From Planctomycetota bacterium (GTDB taxonomy: Bacteria; Planctomycetota; Phycisphaerae; UBA1845; PWPN01), in NCBI GenBank assembly GCA_029550525.1, contig JAKPHF010000003.1, positions 1-64,000 on the forward strand: DNA of 64,000 bases, in the 5' to 3' direction. Under the pieces are notes generated by a model. That model had not been told where the DNA came from, made no database searches, and saw only the letters and a list, made by a program, of their open reading frames with translations. Both the position numbers and the translations under genes were made by a program. Below are positions 17,442 to 26,405 of the stretch, piece after piece. The first letter of the stretch is position 1. Each line of letters starts with the position of its first letter.

Positions 17442-17473
17442 AAGCAAAAGCCTCCGGCGGGCTGGCCGGAGGC
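17442..17473 (-). terminator. Terminator of the AAA ATPase gene
   Basis: In the minus-strand sense GCCTCCGGC and GCCGGAGGC form a 9-bp stem (17465-17473 with 17450-17458) followed by TTTTGCTT, about 32 bases past the stop codon. Confidence 0.8.
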
Positions 17474-17504
17474 TCGCAGGTGTTCCGGAAGCGCGGTGTC
17501 GATC

Positions 17505-18917
17505 TCACATGACGGTGAAGTACACTTCGGCCGCGAAGTCGAGCATTTCCTTGTCCATTCGAGGCGGCACGCCGCGGTATTGGCAGTTGTTCTTAGCCAG
17601 CGAGAGCAGGTCGCGCGGCTGGCAGCAGCGGAACGGCCGGCCGGTCTTCTTGTAGTACTCCTCGATTACGTAGCTGACCACCTCGTCGTCGTATTCGATC
17701 CCGAAGATCCTGGCCATGATCCGGAAGAGCTCGCGGAACTCTTCCTCGCTGGGATCGCCCACGTTGATCTTGTACGGAATCCGGCGCAGGAACGCCTCGT
17801 CCACCAGGTCCTTGGGCTCCAGGTTGGTCGAGAAGATCAGCAACTGATCGAAGGGGACCTGGATCTTCACGCCGTTGGCCAGCCCCAGGAAGTCGTAGCG
17901 CTTTTCCAGCGGCACGATCCAGCGGTTGAGCAATTCGAACGGGTTCATCCGCTGGCGGCCGAAGTCGTCGATCACCAGCGTGCCGCAGTTGCTCTTCAAT
18001 TGCGTGGACGCCTCGCTGATCTTGGTGGTGTGATTGTACCGGACCTCCAACTGGTCCATGGTCAATTCGCCGCCGACCACAATGGTCGGTCGCTTGATGC
18101 AGACCCACCGCTCGTCGTACTCATCCGCCTTGAGGATCGAGTTCTTGGGCTGCGGGATCTCCTCGTGAATCTCCGCGTCGAACAGCTTGATGATGAATCC
18201 GTCCACGTGCAGGGCCCGTGGAATCCAGATTGTGCTGCCGAAGCATCGCGTGATCCGCTCGGCAATACTGGTCTTGCCGTTACCGGGGGAACCGTACAGG
18301 AACATGCCGCGGCCCGAGTTGATGGCCGGCCCCAGCGTCGCGAACATGCGATCGTTGATCAGCAGATCCCCGAACGCTTCCCGCAGGTGGGCCTCGTTCG
18401 GCTGTTCGTGCGTGATGGATTGGGCTTTCACCGCTTCGCAGTACGCGCTCAACGGCACGGGAGCCGGGCCGATGTACAGGCTCTCTTCCATGTATTGGCG
18501 GGCCCGCTCGCGACCGGCATCGCTCAGCGTGTACGTGAAGTCACCCAGCGAGGCTCCGCCCACGTACCCGACCAACTGCTGCCGTTTCAGATCCGACAGC
18601 CGTTCCACGACCAGCGGGTGCGGCAGACCCAGCAGCGCCGCCACCTGCCCGCCCGTGGCCGAGCCCGCGGTCATGAGATACTTGAACGCGATCGCGTCCA
18701 CCATCTCATCCGTCAGCCCCGCCTCTTTCAGCGACTTGGGTGGGGCGGGCTTGAACTGAATTCGCGGGGGCGGCGCGTCTTCGATCGGTTCCGGTTCATC
18801 CAACAGGGCGGTGCCCGCGTCATTCAGCGGTGACGAACTCGGCCCGATCGGCTGCCTGAACCCAATCTGAGGTCGGTGGTACGGACGCTCTTTGAACATC
18901 TGGCTGTCCACTCCCAT
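17505..18917 (-). CDS. AAA ATPase with N-terminal winged-helix domain
   Basis: A protein of about 470 residues. A Pro-rich head is followed by a winged-helix-like segment (residues about 70-140: TDEMVDAIAFKYLMTAGSATG, VVERLSDLKRQQLV). An AAA-type ATPase follows with P-loop YGSPGNGKTS (Lys215), Walker B GTLVIDDFGRQ and sensor LLIFSTNLEP, with an arginine-rich RRIPYKI segment. The architecture suggests an energy-dependent remodelling or DNA-linked role. I recall similar proteins in planctomycete genomes near pilus genes, but that cannot be tested here. None of the possible starts (18932 GTG, 18917, 18899) has a strong ribosome site. It ends with its own terminator. Confidence 0.8.
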   Translation of the reverse strand: MGVDSQMFKERPYHRPQIGFRQPIGPSSSPLNDAGTALLDEPEPIEDAPPPRIQFKPAPPKSLKEAGLTDEMVDAIAFKYLMTAGSATGGQVAALLGLPHPLVVERLSDLKRQQLVGYVGGASLGDFTYTLSDAGRERARQYMEESLYIGPAPVPLSAYCEAVKAQSITHEQPNEAHLREAFGDLLINDRMFATLGPAINSGRGMFLYGSPGNGKTSIAERITRCFGSTIWIPRALHVDGFIIKLFDAEIHEEIPQPKNSILKADEYDERWVCIKRPTIVVGGELTMDQLEVRYNHTTKISEASTQLKSNCGTLVIDDFGRQRMNPFELLNRWIVPLEKRYDFLGLANGVKIQVPFDQLLIFSTNLEPKDLVDEAFLRRIPYKINVGDPSEEEFRELFRIMARIFGIEYDDEVVSYVIEEYYKKTGRPFRCCQPRDLLSLAKNNCQYRGVPPRMDKEMLDFAAEVYFTVM

Positions 18918-19162
18918 CAACAAGGGTCGCACGCGGCGGGCGGGGGGGAGGTACGCTTTCGCCGAGCCTCCGTCATGTTGCCGGTCGCCACGTGGGCCGG
19001 CCGCTGCGCGCTATATCTCTCACTGGGGATTCATCGAACCGGCCGCCTGACGGCTTGAAGTCGCGACTGTCCGATAAGCGCCCCGCGCGGTAAGCTTCTC
19101 GCTCGCTCGAACGGGGATCCCGTGGCGTTGGCGCCTCGGGCATCCTCTCGACACCTGGAGTG

Positions 19163-19168
19163 TACAAT
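19163..19168 (+). promoter_or_regulatory. Candidate -10 element of the heparinase-like gene
   Basis: TACAAT lies 26 bases before the ATG at 19195, leaving a leader of about 20 bases with a GGGG ribosome site. The -35 region is not recognisable. Confidence 0.4.
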
Positions 19169-19194
19169 ACGGCTGAGAAAATAGGGGTTGCAGT

Positions 19195-22100
19195 ATGGCT
19201 TGCGGGCGAGCGTGGCGGACGGGACTGGGATGGCTCGCGCTGTGTGCGCTGCCGGCAACGGCGTGGGCGGTTTCCGGCGATGTGCCCGTCGGCGGTGCGG
19301 ATCTGAAAATCGCGCCGCCGCTGCCCGTGTGGCCTTCGGATTATGAGACCATCACCGAACACCGCCCGGCGTTTCGCCTCAACGGTCGATACCAGGCTAC
19401 GCGCTATCGCGTGGAACTGGCCCGCGACGCGAACTTCACTTCGCCCATCACGCTCACCGCGCGAGTGGTCATCGACAGCGGCATCACTCCGGTTGCCGTC
19501 GCGCCCTACACCGGCGAGCCGCTGGCTGACGGGCAATACTTTTGGCGAGCCTTCGCGGGTGATGACGACGGCTTCTGGACGCCGCCCGCCAACTACCGGA
19601 CCTTCTTCGTCGCCAGCGAGCCGGATCGCATCCGCGTGCCTGCCGAAGTCGTTCACCCGCGGCTGATTCTCTCGGAACGCGAACGGGACGCTTTCAAGAA
19701 GCGTGTCGAAACGTCTCTGCGCCTCAGCCCGGGCTGGCAGTACATCCAGAATGCCGCCCTCAGCGCTCTCGAGGCCGTGCCGCCCGACGAAGACTACGCC
19801 CGAGCCGCCAAGGTTCAGCACGGCAACTACAGCATCGCCGCCACCTGGTATCACCGGCATCTCAGCGACGTGGCGTTCGTCGCGTTTGTCACCGGTGACG
19901 AACGCTTGGCCGCCAAGGGCGTCGAGATGCTGATGGCTGCCTGTGCCTACGAACGCTGGCTCGGTCCGAGCTTCCTCGACACGGCTCATTTCGACCCGCC
20001 GTGGAACTCGGCTCTGGAGACGGCCATGATGACCACCGCCGTCGCCACCGGCTACGACCTGCTCTATCCGTACCTGACCGACGAACAGCGGGCCCGCGTT
20101 CGCGAGGCGCTCGTCGAAAAGGGCATCCGGCCGCTCATCACCGATTGGGCTGATCCCGTCACCGCCTCGCGGCTCCCGCGGCATCAACTGCCAACCGGCA
20201 ACTGGGTCATGGTCTGTTCAACCTCGGCGGGCGTCGGTGCCCTCGCTCTTCTGGGCGAGCATCCCGAAGCCCCCGAGTGGGTCCGCATCGTTCGCAACCG
20301 TGTGCGGGCCTGGCTGCGCGATCGCGGCGGCGACTGGTTCGTAGACAATCCCTGGGTGCATGACCGCCCGACGCCCATCCCCGTGATCGGCCCGTCCGAG
20401 CCGAACTTCGGCATCGACAGCGGCTACAAGGAAAGCATCGGGTACATGAACTACGCCATGCAGTACGTCTGCTGCTTCGCCGACGGCCTGCGCCGCATGA
20501 CGGGTGAGAACCTCTTTCTAGAGGTACCGCCGAAGTTGCTCGACCACGCCGCCTGGAGCATCCTCGCCTGGCCGGAGGACGGGCAGGTACGACAATCGCT
20601 CGTGCCTTTCGGCGATTGCGGCACGACCGCCGCTTTCCCGCTTCTGTACGCGGCGCTGACCCGGCATCGCCGAGATCCGCTGGCCGCCTGGCTGGCCGAG
20701 CGCGTCGTGCCCGTACCGCAGGACATCCGCTCGCTCGTCTGGCTCGATGAATCGGTGCCTGGCTCGCCACCCGACACTGCCGTTCCGCTGGCCGTTTTCC
20801 GCGGGATCGGCCATGTGGTTCTTCGCAGCGGTTGGGGGCCCGATACTCCCGCGGCCGCCATCAAGTTTCATCAGAACCGCGGCCACCTGGACATCGGGAC
20901 GTTCTACCTGTTCGGCGGTGGGCATCCCACGCTGACCGACTCGGTGACCGCGCCGTATAGCTCGGCCATCTACCGGGAATACTCGTCGCAATCCGTGGCC
21001 CACAATCTCGTCCTCGTCGATGGCCAACCCCAGACCCGCGCGGACGGCAAGCTCCTGGCTGCCGTCGGCACGTCCCGGATCGCCGCTGCCTCCGGTCAGT
21101 TGGCCGCTGCGTACCCGGGTGTGCTGAACTCGTGGACGCGAGATTTGGTCATGCTGCCCGGCAACGTCGCCATCGTCTTCGACCGTCTCGCAGCCAGCGA
21201 GCCGCATCGATTCGACCTCGTTCTTCACCCGTATGTACCGTTCCGGTTTCCGCATCCCACCGCTTCGCCCGGCGAACTGCTCATCGGCGACGGGCCTGAC
21301 GCCACTCGCGTGTGCGTCTACAGCGAAGCCGAGATCACCGTCAGCGAGCAGGACGGTTATTACGGCACGACGCCACGCAAATACGTGCGTTTCAACTCGC
21401 CCGAGCCTGCGCGGAATCGGACGTATTTGATGCTCTGCGAGTGGCCGCCCGGTCGATCCGAACGGCCTCAGCGGCTCGAAGTGGATGCCGTCCGCCCGGG
21501 GCGCTGGCAGATTCGCAGCGTCGGCGAGAACTGGCGGCTCCTGCTCCGCACCGGCGCCGAAGCCACGCCCGCCGACACTACCGACGCCCGGCTGGTGGCC
21601 GTCTGGGATCAGGGCGAGAAGAGCCGCGAGCGTCATGCGCTTGTTTTGGGGGGCAGAAGACTGGGCGTGGACAACCGCGAGATCATGCGGGCAACCCGGC
21701 CCGTGCACGCGGCCATCGAGTTTGGCCGGCCGCTCTGGGCGCACTTTTGGGCTGCCGAGCCCACTCGCGTCGCCCTCGCCGCCGAGCCCGGTTCGGACTA
21801 CGTGTTTATCAACGGCCAGCCCGCCGACGTCGCGCGCGGAGCCAACTCGGTCAGCTTCGATCTGCCTGCGGGTCAGAGCACCGTCACCATGGGCGAGGCT
21901 TCGCGGTTCATCCCGCGTCCGCCCGCGCTGGTGTCTGACGATTTGTTGGCGGTCTCGACGTCCGTGAATGCTCCGGCCTTTCGCCCCGGTGTGATTGCCC
22001 GTGCCAGTTCGTTCGTGCCCGAGCCGTTGTTGGCGATCGACGGCGATGCCAACACCGGCTGGACCGCGCTGCCCGGTCTGCCTTTGCCGCAATGGATGGA

Positions 22101-22356
22101 AGTGCAATTGCCCGAGCCGGTGCGGATCTCGTCCCTTCGCATCGAGCCCGCCGGCGCCTGCAGCGGCCACGTGGAACTCTGGGATCGCGACTCAAAGGAG
22201 TTCGTGAACAGTGGCGCGTTCGAGACCACGCCCGAGCGTGCTTCCGTTCGTTTGACCGTCGAGCCGCGTGAGACCGACCGCATCCGCGTGACCATCACCC
22301 AGGTCGCTCCCGGCGCTTCGGCCGGCATCAACACGCTCGATTGGTCCGAGCCGTAG
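19195..22356 (+). CDS. Heparinase II/III-like polysaccharide lyase with C-terminal discoidin-type domain
   Basis: The 1053-residue exported enzyme begins with a signal peptide ending near TAWAVSG. Residues 30-150 look like the fibronectin-like DUF4962 module (YRVELARDANF, GEPLADGQYFWRAF). Residues 155-470 would be the alpha/alpha barrel (HPRLILSERERDAFKKRV). The heparinase II/III beta domain follows, with HLDIGTFYLFGGGHP and SVAHNLVLVDGQPQ. The last 110 residues resemble an F5/8 type C carbohydrate-binding domain (ASSFVPEPLLAIDGDANTGW, SSLRIEPAG). It likely cleaves uronic-acid polysaccharides in the periplasm or outside. The sulfatases elsewhere in the window would fit sulfated substrates. 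Confidence 0.87.
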   Translation: MACGRAWRTGLGWLALCALPATAWAVSGDVPVGGADLKIAPPLPVWPSDYETITEHRPAFRLNGRYQATRYRVELARDANFTSPITLTARVVIDSGITPVAVAPYTGEPLADGQYFWRAFAGDDDGFWTPPANYRTFFVASEPDRIRVPAEVVHPRLILSERERDAFKKRVETSLRLSPGWQYIQNAALSALEAVPPDEDYARAAKVQHGNYSIAATWYHRHLSDVAFVAFVTGDERLAAKGVEMLMAACAYERWLGPSFLDTAHFDPPWNSALETAMMTTAVATGYDLLYPYLTDEQRARVREALVEKGIRPLITDWADPVTASRLPRHQLPTGNWVMVCSTSAGVGALALLGEHPEAPEWVRIVRNRVRAWLRDRGGDWFVDNPWVHDRPTPIPVIGPSEPNFGIDSGYKESIGYMNYAMQYVCCFADGLRRMTGENLFLEVPPKLLDHAAWSILAWPEDGQVRQSLVPFGDCGTTAAFPLLYAALTRHRRDPLAAWLAERVVPVPQDIRSLVWLDESVPGSPPDTAVPLAVFRGIGHVVLRSGWGPDTPAAAIKFHQNRGHLDIGTFYLFGGGHPTLTDSVTAPYSSAIYREYSSQSVAHNLVLVDGQPQTRADGKLLAAVGTSRIAAASGQLAAAYPGVLNSWTRDLVMLPGNVAIVFDRLAASEPHRFDLVLHPYVPFRFPHPTASPGELLIGDGPDATRVCVYSEAEITVSEQDGYYGTTPRKYVRFNSPEPARNRTYLMLCEWPPGRSERPQRLEVDAVRPGRWQIRSVGENWRLLLRTGAEATPADTTDARLVAVWDQGEKSRERHALVLGGRRLGVDNREIMRATRPVHAAIEFGRPLWAHFWAAEPTRVALAAEPGSDYVFINGQPADVARGANSVSFDLPAGQSTVTMGEASRFIPRPPALVSDDLLAVSTSVNAPAFRPGVIARASSFVPEPLLAIDGDANTGWTALPGLPLPQWMEVQLPEPVRISSLRIEPAGACSGHVELWDRDSKEFVNSGAFETTPERASVRLTVEPRETDRIRVTITQVAPGASAGINTLDWSEP

Positions 22357-22417
22357 AAACGACGCGGGGACACCGCGACGCGGAGACGCGGCGAAAAGAC
22401 TCTTGTTCGGATGGGCG

Positions 22418-22458
22418 CAAGCAAAGAGCACGCCGGACCGACAGTCCGACGTGCTCGG
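22418..22458 (-). terminator. Terminator of rpmB
   Basis: On the minus strand GAGCACGTCGGAC and its imperfect complement form a 13-bp stem around a short loop, followed by TTTGCTTG, about 36 bases beyond the rpmB stop. Confidence 0.75.
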
Positions 22459-22493
22459 GAGTTCTATTCGCTTTGCGTACGGGCCGTGCTCGG

Positions 22494-22763
22494 TCAGTCG
22501 GCCTTCTTGACCGCGTCCGGCTTCCACGTCCGCTTGGGCGGCTTGACGATCATTCCTTCGCGGATCGCCTTGGTGCTCACCCGCACCCGCGTGACCACGC
22601 CGTCCACGACCGCCCGAACCTTCTGGATGTTCGGCTTGAACGTTCGCTTGGTCTTGCCGGTCACCTTACGGCCGACGCCACCCAGGTACTTGGCCTTGCC
22701 GCGCCGGGCGTAGCTGCGGCCAACTCTCGTCCTCTTTCCGGTCATTGGGCAAACGCGAGACAT
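22494..22763 (-). CDS. rpmB: Ribosomal protein bL28
   Basis: This 89-residue basic protein of the large subunit opens MSRVCPMTGKRTRVG, the bL28 signature with the CxxTGK zinc-site remnant. It continues TKRTFKPNIQKVRA, typical of the family. The ATG at 22763 has GAGG 6 bases upstream. It has its own promoter and terminator and so is a single-gene unit. Confidence 0.96.
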   Translation of the reverse strand: MSRVCPMTGKRTRVGRSYARRGKAKYLGGVGRKVTGKTKRTFKPNIQKVRAVVDGVVTRVRVSTKAIREGMIVKPPKRTWKPDAVKKAD

Positions 22764-22806
22764 CACGCACCTCGTGAGGTTGAATCCCAGTTAAGTCGAG
22801 CCACGC

Positions 22807-22834
22807 ATTATAACCGCACGATCGGCATTTACAA
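22807..22834 (-). promoter_or_regulatory. Promoter of rpmB
   Basis: Minus strand TTGTAA (22829-22834), 16-base spacer, consensus TATAAT (22807-22812). Predicted start near 22800, giving a 37-base leader. Confidence 0.75.
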
Positions 22835-23033
22835 CCGGCCTGGGAACTACGCCATCGGCGTGGGGCAGGGCTTTCGTAAGGGGAGTGCTCCTGAATACGT
22901 GCAAGTGGTTGTGTATGCGTCACTTGTGTTCGAACATGGCTTCGTGAGACGGCTGGATGGCGGCGAGCCGTCCGGGCGCCTCGCCATCGCCGCTCCATTC
23001 AGACCCGTCCGATTCCAGCCGATACGGAAAACA

Positions 23034-23903
23034 ATGACTCCAACTCTCGACTCGAGCGTTGCCTCCGCCCACGCACCCTCGACTGGCGTGTCCCTGGAGG
23101 TGCTGTGCCGGCGAGCCGAACGGTTGATCGACTCCGTCCGGCTCATGGGCGAGCAGGTCGACAGCCTGCTCCGCCGGCCCGATCGCGCCGTGGCCGACGC
23201 GAATGATGCCGCCGATCGTCTTGTTCAACTCCGCGACAGCCTGGACGGGACCATCGAACAGGCCCGCCAGGCCGAGACCTCTTGCCGGTCGCAGCTCGAG
23301 AACTGCCAGACCCTGTTGCCGTCCATCCAGCAGTCCGCCGAAGCGCTCGTTCAGCGGGTCGCACGGGCTCGCGAACTGAGCGAGATCTTCGCCGGGCTGA
23401 TTGAATCGGCCGCGGACAAGATCGCATCCATCGGATCAGCCGCCGACGAATCGCGCAAAGCGCGCGAGTCGATCGCCGCGGCTACACAGGAACTCGCCCG
23501 CATGCAGCGAGCCGCCGACCACTGGGCCGCATCGGTTCGCCAACTCAGCGCCCGACAGGCTGAGTTCATCGCCACGGGCAACGCCACCGCGGCTCGATTG
23601 CGGACACTGAGCGACGCCGGTGAACGTCTGCGGGAGTCCGTGCGGGCGGACATCGTCGCCCTGCGGGAGTTGCTCCGCGAGTCGCGGCGCGAACGGTTGG
23701 CCTGGGAGCAGTTGCTGGCCCGAGTGCCCGCCCATTTGCCCACGGCGGCGGAGGCTATGGCGCCGACCGCCGGGCGACCCGCGACTGCCGCTCTGGCCGA
23801 CCGCGTGCGCCGATTGACCGACTTCATCCGTCAGGCCACTGAGCCGCCTCGCAGTTCCCCCAACGCGGATCGCGACGAAGCGATTCCAACCCGGACGCTG
23901 TGA
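23034..23903 (+). CDS. Coiled-coil protein of unknown function
   Basis: This 289-residue protein starts MTPTLDSSVAS. It is dominated by heptad-rich helices (about residues 20-245), for example ANDAADRLVQLRDSLDGTI, RARELSEIFAGLIESAADKI and RESVRADIVALRELLRESRR. There is no signal peptide and no membrane span. The composition (Ala, Arg, Glu, no Gly-rich loops) suggests a long parallel coiled coil, perhaps structural or a methyl-accepting-protein-like helix bundle without a membrane part. No family was recognised. Only a weak GGA ribosome site precedes the ATG; the frame is open much further upstream, but that part overlaps rpmB and its terminator and lacks this composition. Confidence 0.65.
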   Translation: MTPTLDSSVASAHAPSTGVSLEVLCRRAERLIDSVRLMGEQVDSLLRRPDRAVADANDAADRLVQLRDSLDGTIEQARQAETSCRSQLENCQTLLPSIQQSAEALVQRVARARELSEIFAGLIESAADKIASIGSAADESRKARESIAAATQELARMQRAADHWAASVRQLSARQAEFIATGNATAARLRTLSDAGERLRESVRADIVALRELLRESRRERLAWEQLLARVPAHLPTAAEAMAPTAGRPATAALADRVRRLTDFIRQATEPPRSSPNADRDEAIPTRTL

Positions 23904-23926
23904 CCTATTGGCGCCCGCCTCTTCTT

Positions 23927-23963
23927 TGTTCCTGAAGCCTCGGGTCTCAGGCCTCAGGCCTTT
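23927..23963. repeat. Degenerate heptamer array, CTCAGGC type
   Basis: Units CCTGAAG, CCTCGGG, TCTCAGG, CCTCAGG and CCTTTC follow at a seven-base period between the coiled-coil gene and the waaF promoter. Confidence 0.6.
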
Positions 23964-23969
23964 CTCTAT

Positions 23970-23998
23970 TTGAGTCGCCTCCCGAGTTGCCATACAAT
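23970..23998 (+). promoter_or_regulatory. Promoter of waaF, predicted leaderless
   Basis: TTGAGT (23970-23975), 17-base spacer, TACAAT (23993-23998). The ATG at 24007 is 8 bases past the -10, so the mRNA would have a leader of 0 to 3 bases; no Shine-Dalgarno is present. Confidence 0.7.
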
Positions 23999-24006
23999 CT
24001 CGCCCC

Positions 24007-25122
24007 ATGGCGCGATCTTCTGAACCTAACCCGACCCGTGCTTCGGATCCTCACGCGGCCGGCGTGGCGAACGCCAAGCCCGCGCGGATCCTCGTCGTTC
24101 TGCCCAATTGGGTGGGCGACGTGGTCCTGGCCACGCCGGCGCTGCGAGCCCTACGCAACCATTACGCCGATCAGTACATCGCGTTCGTGCTCAAGAGTCA
24201 CCTGGCCCCGATCCTCAGCGGCGGTGACTGGATGAACGAGATGCTGTTCTGGCCATCTCGCGATTCTTCGCGTCCGCAACGCCGACGCAGCTTCCTCGGC
24301 TTTGCCGCCGAATTGCGCGAGAGGCGGTTCGACCTGGCCATCCTGTTGGCCAACTCGTTCCGCTCAGCGCTGCTCGCTCGGCTGGCCGGCATCAAACGGC
24401 GGGTCGGCTACGACCGCGACGGCCGAGGCCTGCTTCTCACCGACAAGCTCCTGCCCGAGCGGGCCGACGGCAAATTCGTGCCCGTTTCGATGATTCGGTA
24501 CTACAACGCCACCGCCCGCTATCTGGGTTGTCGCGAATGTCCGGACATGCCCGAGTTGTTCACTACGCCGCAAGACGAGGCGGCCGTTGATGAGGCCCTC
24601 GCCCGCGCGGGCATCAAGCCCGATCAGCCAATCGTGGTGCTCAATCCCGGTGCGTCGTTCGGGCCCGCCAAGTGCTGGTTGCCCGAGCGTTTCGCTGAAG
24701 TGGGCGACCGCCTTGCCGAGCGTCACCATGCGGCGGTGATGATTTCGTGCGGCCCCAAGGAGATCGACGTCGCCCGAGCGGTGGCGGGACGGATGCGTCA
24801 CAAAGCCGTCGTGCTCGACAACCCGGTCATGGGGCTCGGCCCGAGCAAAGCCTTGATTCGCCGGGCCGCGATGTTGGTCACGAACGACACCGGGCCCCGG
24901 CACTTCGCCAATGCGTTCGGCACGCCGGTGGTCACCATCTTCGGGCCGACCGACCCGCAATGGACAGCTACTAACGCGCGCAAGGAGCGTTTGGTCATGG
25001 TGCCGGTCGATTGCGGCCCTTGCATGAAGCGAAAGTGTCCGCTCGACCACCGGTGCATGACGCGCGTCACCAGTGACATGGTCGTGGCCAAAGCGGAAGA
25101 GTTGTGGCCGACCAGCCAGTAG
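24007..25122 (+). CDS. waaF: ADP-heptose--LPS heptosyltransferase (WaaF-like)
   Basis: The 371-residue GT9 glycosyltransferase adds heptose to the LPS inner core at the cytosolic face of the inner membrane. Motifs are ILVVLPNWVGDVVLATPALR at the N-terminus and VVLNPGASFGPAKCWL for donor binding. MLVTNDTGPRHFANAFGTPV and IFGPTDPQWT are also typical of heptosyltransferase II. A Cys-rich tail (CGPCMKRKCPLDHRCM) is common in WaaF. About 35 residues before the first motif are extra and polar. The kinase and adenylyltransferase that make ADP-heptose follow, so the three form a functional group. Confidence 0.94.
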   Translation: MARSSEPNPTRASDPHAAGVANAKPARILVVLPNWVGDVVLATPALRALRNHYADQYIAFVLKSHLAPILSGGDWMNEMLFWPSRDSSRPQRRRSFLGFAAELRERRFDLAILLANSFRSALLARLAGIKRRVGYDRDGRGLLLTDKLLPERADGKFVPVSMIRYYNATARYLGCRECPDMPELFTTPQDEAAVDEALARAGIKPDQPIVVLNPGASFGPAKCWLPERFAEVGDRLAERHHAAVMISCGPKEIDVARAVAGRMRHKAVVLDNPVMGLGPSKALIRRAAMLVTNDTGPRHFANAFGTPVVTIFGPTDPQWTATNARKERLVMVPVDCGPCMKRKCPLDHRCMTRVTSDMVVAKAEELWPTSQ

Positions 25123-25285
25123 TCAGTTGTCAGTGGGCAGTTGTCGATGGTCAGCAGTCGGGGCCGTGGTCGCGGGGGATGATTTGTATCGAATCGATCG
25201 GAGTCTGGAGCCCGCGTTTACAACGGACCAAAGGAGCAAGGACCCAACAACTGACAACGGACAACAGGCCACTGACCACTAACTC
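25119..25285. repeat. Degenerate heptamer arrays, CAGTTGT and CTGACAA types
   Basis: From the waaF stop to about 25150 the units AGTCAGT, TGTCAGT, GGGCAGT and TGTCGATGGTCAG recur. At 25246-25282 a second block ACTGACA, ACGGACA, ACAGGCC, ACTGACC reads in the opposite sense. No gene is seen between them. Confidence 0.6.
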
Positions 25286-25300
25286 TTGTAGAGCACTACC

Positions 25301-26371
25301 TTGTCCATCCAACCGGACCAAGCCCGCCTCCAACACGCCGTCGCCTCACTGGCCGGTGCGCGCGTGGGCGTGGTCGGCGACTTGGTAGCCGACGTCTACG
25401 TGAGCGGGCTGAGCGATCGTGTGTCACGCGAGGCGCCGGTTCTCATCGTCCGTTACGAACGCGAGTGGTTGCGACCGGGCGGAGCGGCCAACGTGGCCGC
25501 CAATATCGCCGCTCTCGGCGCGACCGCCTGCCTGATCGGGCTGGTCGGCGACGACGACATCGGCCACAAGCTGCTCACTCAGTTGCGAGCCGGCGGACAG
25601 CATCGCGATGCACACGCTTGTGCGGGCGATGCGGGCACTGGCGCGGGCAACGGCGGCACGAAAGGGCGGATCGATTGTCGCCACATCCTTCGGCCCTCGG
25701 GCCGATCGACCATTAGCAAGACGCGGTTCCTGGCCGGAGCCAAGCTCACGCAGCGGCAACAGGTGTTGCGGCTCGATCGCCAGCCGCCCGAGCCGCCCGA
25801 CGATCGGCTCGTCGCCGCCATCGCCGAGAAGGTGGCCGAGGCCGACGCTGAAGTCGATGCGTGGGTGGCGAGCGATTACGGCTACGGCAGCTTCGACGAC
25901 CGGCTGCGCCGCATGCTGCGCGAGATCGCCGGTCGCAAGCCGGTGTTGGCCGATTCTCGTTGGAATCTGACTCATTTCACCGGCCTGACGCTGCTCAAGC
26001 CCAACGAGGAAGAAGCGCGGGCGGCTGCGCATGAGCTCGGCGTTTGCGCGGCCGATGAAGGCACGCTGGCGTGCGAACTGGCGAGCCGGCTCGAAGCCGG
26101 TGCCGTACTGGTCACGCTGGGCAACAAAGGCATGGTGCTCAGTGTTCGGGGCAATGTCACGCGGATCGATGCCGTGGGCACGGAGGAGATCGTCGATCTG
26201 ACCGGGGCCGGCGACTCGGTCGCAGCCACGCTGGTCACCGCCGTCGCCGCGGGTGTGGATTTTGAGACCGCTGCTCGGCTCGCCAACTACGCCGGCAGCA
26301 TCGTCGTGATGAAGGAAGGGGCTGCAACCGCCTCACCGGAGGAACTGCTCGCGGCGATTGAAAGTGAGTAG
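25301..26371 (+). CDS. rfaE1: D-glycero-beta-D-manno-heptose-7-phosphate kinase
   Basis: This 356-residue PfkB-family kinase phosphorylates heptose-7-phosphate to the 1,7-bisphosphate in ADP-heptose synthesis. It shows VGVVGDLVADVYVSG at the N-terminus, RPGGAANVAANIAALGA, LLKPNEEEA and the catalytic base in VDLTGAGDSVAATLV. It is slightly longer than usual because of a low-complexity loop around residues 95-125 (HACAGDAGTGAGNGGTKG) before the family segment STISKTRFLAG. The start appears to be TTG at 25301 with no strong ribosome site. It is the separate N-terminal half of enterobacterial HldE. Confidence 0.93.
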   Translation: MSIQPDQARLQHAVASLAGARVGVVGDLVADVYVSGLSDRVSREAPVLIVRYEREWLRPGGAANVAANIAALGATACLIGLVGDDDIGHKLLTQLRAGGQHRDAHACAGDAGTGAGNGGTKGRIDCRHILRPSGRSTISKTRFLAGAKLTQRQQVLRLDRQPPEPPDDRLVAAIAEKVAEADAEVDAWVASDYGYGSFDDRLRRMLREIAGRKPVLADSRWNLTHFTGLTLLKPNEEEARAAAHELGVCAADEGTLACELASRLEAGAVLVTLGNKGMVLSVRGNVTRIDAVGTEEIVDLTGAGDSVAATLVTAVAAGVDFETAARLANYAGSIVVMKEGAATASPEELLAAIESE

Positions 26372-26405
26372 CTCGGGTTTGGGATCTCGAATCAATTGAC
26401 GTTCC

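Noticed and set aside
16945..17508. 187-residue minus-strand frame downstream of the AAA ATPase
   Set aside because: It crosses the ATPase terminator and the 17004-17052 hairpin, has no ribosome site and no family-like text.
17436..18833. 465-residue plus-strand frame
   Set aside because: It lies fully opposite the AAA ATPase and has no recognisable motif or start site.
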